The notes beneath the pieces were generated by a model. It saw only the letters and a program-made list of their open reading frames with translations. It was not told the origin of the DNA and did not search any database. Below, one piece after another: positions 61,175-64,000 of a stretch of 64,000 bases of DNA. This DNA is from JACDAL01 sp963849115 (GTDB lineage Bacteria > Actinomycetota > CADDZG01 > WHSQ01). Location of the stretch: assembly GCA_963849115.1 (NCBI GenBank), contig CAWKGK010000005.1, positions 52,932-116,931 of the forward strand, in the 5' to 3' direction. Each line of letters opens with the position of its first letter. Positions within the stretch are counted from its first letter, which is position 1. A program made the translations under genes and the position numbers.

Positions 61175-61200
61175 TGCTAGCAAACATAGCCTGGCTAGCA
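61175..61200. promoter_or_regulatory. TGCTAGC palindromic operator, site b
   Basis: 26-base motif TGCTAGC-N12-GCTAGCA (interior AAACATAGCCTG), between the divergent membrane-protein gene (start 60998) and the RHH gene (start 61234). Confidence 0.78.
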
Positions 61201-61211
61201 AGACTCGTCAA
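61183..61211 (-). promoter_or_regulatory. Sigma-70-like promoter of the 60444 gene
   Basis: On the minus strand TTGACG, 17-base spacer, TATGTT; same geometry as the promoter at 60346-60374 and overlapping operator site b. Confidence 0.68.
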
Positions 61212-61233
61212 ACGGCGGTACCATGGGGGTCTA

Positions 61234-61428
61234 ATGGACAAAGATGACCGAGTCCAGCTCAACGTCAGGGTCAGTCCCGGAGCACGCAAGGCGCTCAAGG
61301 CACTTGCCGCCTTACGGGGACAGGGTCAGTCGGAAGTTCTGGAGGAAATGATCGAGGAAGCTCTTCAGAAAGCCTTGGTTGAGGCGGCCGACGAGATCAA
61401 GCGGCAGGGACGCCGAGTAATCCCGTGA
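61234..61428 (+). CDS. Small ribbon-helix-helix-like protein
   Basis: 64 aa. VQLNVRVSPGARKALKALAALRG fits a beta strand plus helix of an RHH DNA-binding fold, followed by a second helix (QSEVLEEMIEEALQKAL) and a basic end. ATG 61234 has GGGGGT upstream. No toxin gene follows in the same direction. Its position next to site b makes it the best candidate for the protein that binds the TGCTAGC sites, by inference only. Confidence 0.72.
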   Translation: MDKDDRVQLNVRVSPGARKALKALAALRGQGQSEVLEEMIEEALQKALVEAADEIKRQGRRVIP

Positions 61429-61434
61429 GCACAC

Positions 61435-61752
61435 TCATTCATCAACTTGAGTGCGACTAGCGTCCCACTCAGCCAACCACACGCAGGTCGCGTGTACCGA
61501 AAAGAGTTGCGGGTCAGGCATGTCCGGGATCCCTATCTGCTGCACGGCTGGCTCTAGCCGCTGATGGAAGAACCGCCAAAAGGCTTCTTCTGATTCCCAT
61601 ACCTCAAGGACGCGCCAGCCGCCTGGTATGGGACCACAGACGTGGAACATGCCTCCCTCAGGTGGATTGTCGTCGAGCGAGAGCACCTTCATCAGTTGCT
61701 CGTACTGTTCTTGGGTTTCGCCCGGCCACTCCAACAGCATCGCTACGCCCAT
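61435..61752 (-). CDS. Antibiotic-biosynthesis-monooxygenase-like (ABM fold) protein, copy 1
   Basis: 105 aa. VAMLLEWPGETQEQYEQLMKV and the ending helix around WRFFHQRLEPAVQQIGIP suggest a ferredoxin-like dimeric ABM fold. It is about 60 percent identical by eye to the gene at 61866. The function is unknown; ATG 61752 has GTGAGGACGGA upstream. Confidence 0.72.
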   Translation of the reverse strand: MGVAMLLEWPGETQEQYEQLMKVLSLDDNPPEGGMFHVCGPIPGGWRVLEVWESEEAFWRFFHQRLEPAVQQIGIPDMPDPQLFSVHATCVWLAEWDASRTQVDE

Positions 61753-61865
61753 TCCGTCCTCACCCGAGTTACTCAGCTTTGTCGACGTACCTATTATCCT
61801 CCACTGCTACTGGCGAGCCACGCAACTGGGATGCCCCAAGGCGCAGAGCTGTCGTGGCCAGGTGG

Positions 61866-62177
61866 TCAGTCGCTCGCCAAGATGCGGCTCGTGTCCCACT
61901 CGGCCACCCAAACCCCCTCAACCGGATAGAACTGAGGGTCGGGCATATTCGGAATCCCTACCCGGTGCACCGCAGGCCTGAGTCTCGCCTGGGCGAATCG
62001 CTCGAACGCTTCCTCTGACTCCCATATGTCCACCACCCGCCATCCCCCCGGCATGGGCCCGGCGACGTGGAACAGGCCGCCTTCGGGCGGATCTGCATCT
62101 AGCGCCACATGCTTCATCAGTTGCTCGTACTGCTCTTGAGTTTGGCCCGGCCACTCCAACAGCATCGCAACGGCCAT
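61866..62177 (-). CDS. ABM-fold protein, tandem copy 2
   Basis: 103 aa, same motifs (VAMLLEWPGQTQEQYEQLMKH; PGGWRVVDIWESEEAFERF). ATG 62177 has GAGAGGAGGAAAG upstream. It lies 113 bases upstream of copy 1 on the same strand; the pair arose by duplication. Confidence 0.75.
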   Translation of the reverse strand: MAVAMLLEWPGQTQEQYEQLMKHVALDADPPEGGLFHVAGPMPGGWRVVDIWESEEAFERFAQARLRPAVHRVGIPNMPDPQFYPVEGVWVAEWDTSRILASD

Positions 62178-62313
62178 CTTTCCTCCTCTCGGGGGGCTCT
62201 CTTGCCGACAGACTTTCCCGCACTCGTCGGCGGCATGCAAGTCGGTGGAGGAAGAAGTGGAAATTTCGCCTGGCGAGGCTCTCGCCTTGCACTGCCACTG
62301 GTGAACCCAGTTG

Positions 62314-62343
62314 TTGACAGAGCCATGCTAGCTACACTAGCCT
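62314..62343 (+). promoter_or_regulatory. Candidate promoter of the sigma-factor gene
   Basis: TTGACA at 62314-62319, an 18-base spacer and TAGCCT at 62338-62343. The -10 is poor but lies inside operator site c. Transcription would start within about 10 bases of ATG 62355, giving an almost leaderless mRNA. Confidence 0.4.
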
Positions 62344-62352
62344 AGCTAGTCA
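62326..62352. promoter_or_regulatory. TGCTAGC-type operator, site c
   Basis: TGCTAGCTACACTAGCCTAGCTAGTCA is one base longer and more degenerate than sites a and b. It lies just upstream of the sigma-factor start at 62355. Confidence 0.6.
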
Positions 62353-62354
62353 GG

Positions 62355-63053
62355 ATGAGCTTAGACCATGATCCGTCCACGATGCGGAGCCGCTCCAGAG
62401 GACGACCCGAGGAAAGAGACGCAAGCCCGCGGGGTCGCCCAGAGACCTCTGCTATCGGCACGCGTACCGACGCTGAGGTGTTGACCGCCATTTGCGAAGG
62501 CGATGAGAGCGGACTCCGCGAGGCCGTCGCCGAGTATGGGGACTTCGTCTTTGGCATGGCGTTACTGATCCTGCGACAACCCAAGCTTGCGGAAGAGGTT
62601 GCCCAGGACACCTTCGTGGAGTTCTGGCAAAAGGTGCAAAGCTTTAGCGGCCGCAGCGGAAATCTTCAGATGACTCTGACTGAGATAGCGAGGAACAAGG
62701 CAATCGAACTTGCCCGCCGCGAGCAGGGGATTCCAACAAAGGAGTCACTTGCCGCCGAGACGGCAAGGTGGCTCGAGACATCTCCACTCACAGCGACTTC
62801 CAGCCATGGAGACGGCGGAATTAAGGCACGAACAGCTTTGAACGGCTTGCCACGATTGGAAAAGGAGGTCCTCTTCCTCGCCTACTTTCGTGGACTGACC
62901 TATCGAGAGATGAGCGACGTACTCGAAATTCCCGAGGGAACAGCGAAAACAAGGATTTGGGATGCTCTCGAGATTTTGTCAACGCCGGTCCAAATCCGCG
63001 AGGAAATAGCCGACCAAAAAGCACACGGTACGGACAGGTCTGCGCTCACCTAA
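62355..63053 (+). CDS. ECF-type RNA polymerase sigma factor
   Basis: 232 aa. Sigma region 2 is VFGMALLILRQPKLAEEVAQDTF (about residues 70-92) and region 4 is LPRLEKEVLFLAYFRGLTYREMSDVLEIPEGTAK (about 170-205, HTH). The N-terminal 40 residues are polar and Arg-rich. No anti-sigma gene follows. No Shine-Dalgarno sequence is seen at ATG 62355. Confidence 0.9.
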   Translation: MSLDHDPSTMRSRSRGRPEERDASPRGRPETSAIGTRTDAEVLTAICEGDESGLREAVAEYGDFVFGMALLILRQPKLAEEVAQDTFVEFWQKVQSFSGRSGNLQMTLTEIARNKAIELARREQGIPTKESLAAETARWLETSPLTATSSHGDGGIKARTALNGLPRLEKEVLFLAYFRGLTYREMSDVLEIPEGTAKTRIWDALEILSTPVQIREEIADQKAHGTDRSALT

Positions 63054-63222
63054 ACGACTCCCACCTCCCAGCGGAGCCAGAGGTCACCGGCCCACTCCGG
63101 CAAAGTTCCTGCGGTAGCCAGGCAACTTCCCACGACGGCAGCATGAGACATCGTCTTGGTGTTCCGCGGCCGTCTCGTCCTGTGACCCCTCGGTATCCTG
63201 AGGCACCAACCAGAGGGAGACA

Positions 63223-63312
63223 ATGAGAAGTCACGTCCAGCGGAACAGAGGTGGAGCGCTAATGAGGAAGCTATGTAGGAGCACATCGAGAGAGGCACAG
63301 GTGACCGCATGA
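63223..63312 (+). CDS. Short ORF coupled to the XRE regulator gene (possible leader peptide)
   Basis: 29 codons, Arg-rich (MRSHVQRNRGGALMRKLCRS...). The ATG at 63223 has GAGGGAGACA upstream, and its TGA overlaps the next ATG as ATGA. Short, well-spaced ORFs of this kind can control translation of the gene behind them. Too short to judge further. Confidence 0.45.
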   Translation: MRSHVQRNRGGALMRKLCRSTSREAQVTA

Positions 63313-64000
63313 AGCCCCGGACGTACCGGAACGTGATCGGCGCCAACCTGCGGCAACTGCGTCAGCAACAGGGTCTGCGCCAAGATGACCTCGCCAACCT
63401 GGGGCGCGCCAACGGGCTCGACTGGACAAGGGCCACGGTTGCAGCAATCGAACTGGGACGACGGTCGCTGGCAGGAGACGAAGAGATGCTGCTACAGGCC
63501 ACTCTGGATGTACCCGACTTACACAAGGAACTGCGAGCGACGGATGGGTTAGCCGAAGACGATGAGATCGAGATCGGTGACAGCTACATTCTCACGGCTG
63601 CTGAGTGGCGATCCCTCGCAAGCGGACAGCACCTCTCACCCGGTCACTCGGGGACGCAAGCGATGTGGCCCGAAGACCATGAGGGGGACCGTCAGGCAAG
63701 TGCCGCCTTCAGGCGTCAGCAGGACCTAATCGCCAATCGCTATTCAGTGCCGGAAGGCGAGACGCCTCGAATCGTGGCGGCCACTCAAAACGAAGCCGAG
63801 GTCAAAGCCGCCCGGCGCCTCAAGCGTGATCCCCGTGAAGTTGCCTACGCGTCGTGGAGCCTATGGGGGCATAGCTTGACCGAGGAGCGAGACCGGAGGT
63901 TGCGCGAGGAGCATGGTGAGGGGGGTACTCCGCCGCGCCGAGGCCACATCACCCGGCAACTAGACAGGGAGCTGAGAAGGCACATCAGGGAAGCCAACCG
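63309..64000 (+). CDS. XRE-family HTH regulator, 3' end cut
   Basis: The first 230 codons of a gene open at the window end. NVIGANLRQLRQQQGLRQDDLANLGR at residues 8-33, then RATVAAIELGRRSL, is a Cro/CI-type helix-turn-helix. The following part is acidic and then Arg/Glu-rich, with no recognised domain. ATG 63309 has no ribosome-binding site of its own, but the short ORF at 63223 ends on it. Confidence 0.82.
   Translation, partial: MKPRTYRNVIGANLRQLRQQQGLRQDDLANLGRANGLDWTRATVAAIELGRRSLAGDEEMLLQATLDVPDLHKELRATDGLAEDDEIEIGDSYILTAAEWRSLASGQHLSPGHSGTQAMWPEDHEGDRQASAAFRRQQDLIANRYSVPEGETPRIVAATQNEAEVKAARRLKRDPREVAYASWSLWGHSLTEERDRRLREEHGEGGTPPRRGHITRQLDRELRRHIREAN

Overview
The window is high-GC DNA from a bacterial chromosome. 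The gene order and families fit a deep-branching member of the Actinomycetota: rodA-mrdA-mreDCB with ndk, folC, valS and clpX-clpP-tig, actinobacterial GYW-repeat secreted proteins, TTG/GTG starts, and several actinobacteria-type small hypothetical families. No phage, plasmid, transposase or CRISPR array was seen. All statements are from reading the sequence; no database search was run.

Layout. (1) 1-14.45 kb, all on the minus strand: a housekeeping run reading tig, clpP, clpX, a DUF3352 protein, valS, folC, ndk, mreB, mreC, mreD, mrdA and rodA (cut by the window start). (2) 14.45-21.5 kb, mostly plus strand: tRNA-Pro(TGG), tRNA-Gly(TCC), a VOC protein, an M20 peptidase, a secreted peptidase-like protein, an aldo/keto reductase, a DUF983 protein with no canonical start codon, and a glycosyltransferase. 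(3) 21.5-54 kb: a catabolic island. It holds a molybdenum hydroxylase (coxL/M/S type) with several frameshifts, a TPP-dependent dehydrogenase E1 pair, an AhpD-like protein with an in-frame TGA, a beta-hydroxyacid dehydrogenase, an amidohydrolase, an NMT1-type ABC importer, an FAH-family hydrolase, Gfo/Idh, cupin, creatininase-like and 2-hydroxyacid dehydrogenase genes, a LacI regulator, a Liv-type ABC importer with a fused LivM-LivG, two M24 creatinase-like proteins, an alpha/beta hydrolase, an FAD oxidoreductase and a TauE-like exporter. (4) 54-64 kb: an MFS protein, a QueA homologue, an SDR, SoxR, a rhodanese, then small membrane or hypothetical genes, an RHH protein, paired monooxygenase-like genes, a sigma factor and an XRE regulator cut by the window end.

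Two observations stand out. First, the AhpD/carboxymuconolactone-decarboxylase-like gene at 25224-25796 has one in-frame TGA exactly at the second cysteine of its CxxC motif. A strong hairpin follows 13 nt later with GG at the start of its apical loop, as expected of a bacterial SECIS element, so this is a candidate CxxU selenoprotein. Second, seven near-identical palindromes GCAAWCGWTTGC lie in front of most transcription units of the 21.5-54 kb island, including the LacI gene itself. They define a local regulon joining two importers with the catabolic genes.

A third system is a 26-27 bp TGCTAGC...GCTAGCA motif at three places in 60.3-62.4 kb. Two copies overlap well-formed minus-strand sigma-70-like promoters, and a small RHH protein gene lies next to one. 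The window also holds a three-copy palindromic repeat of about 50 bp and a two-copy 92 bp structured repeat.
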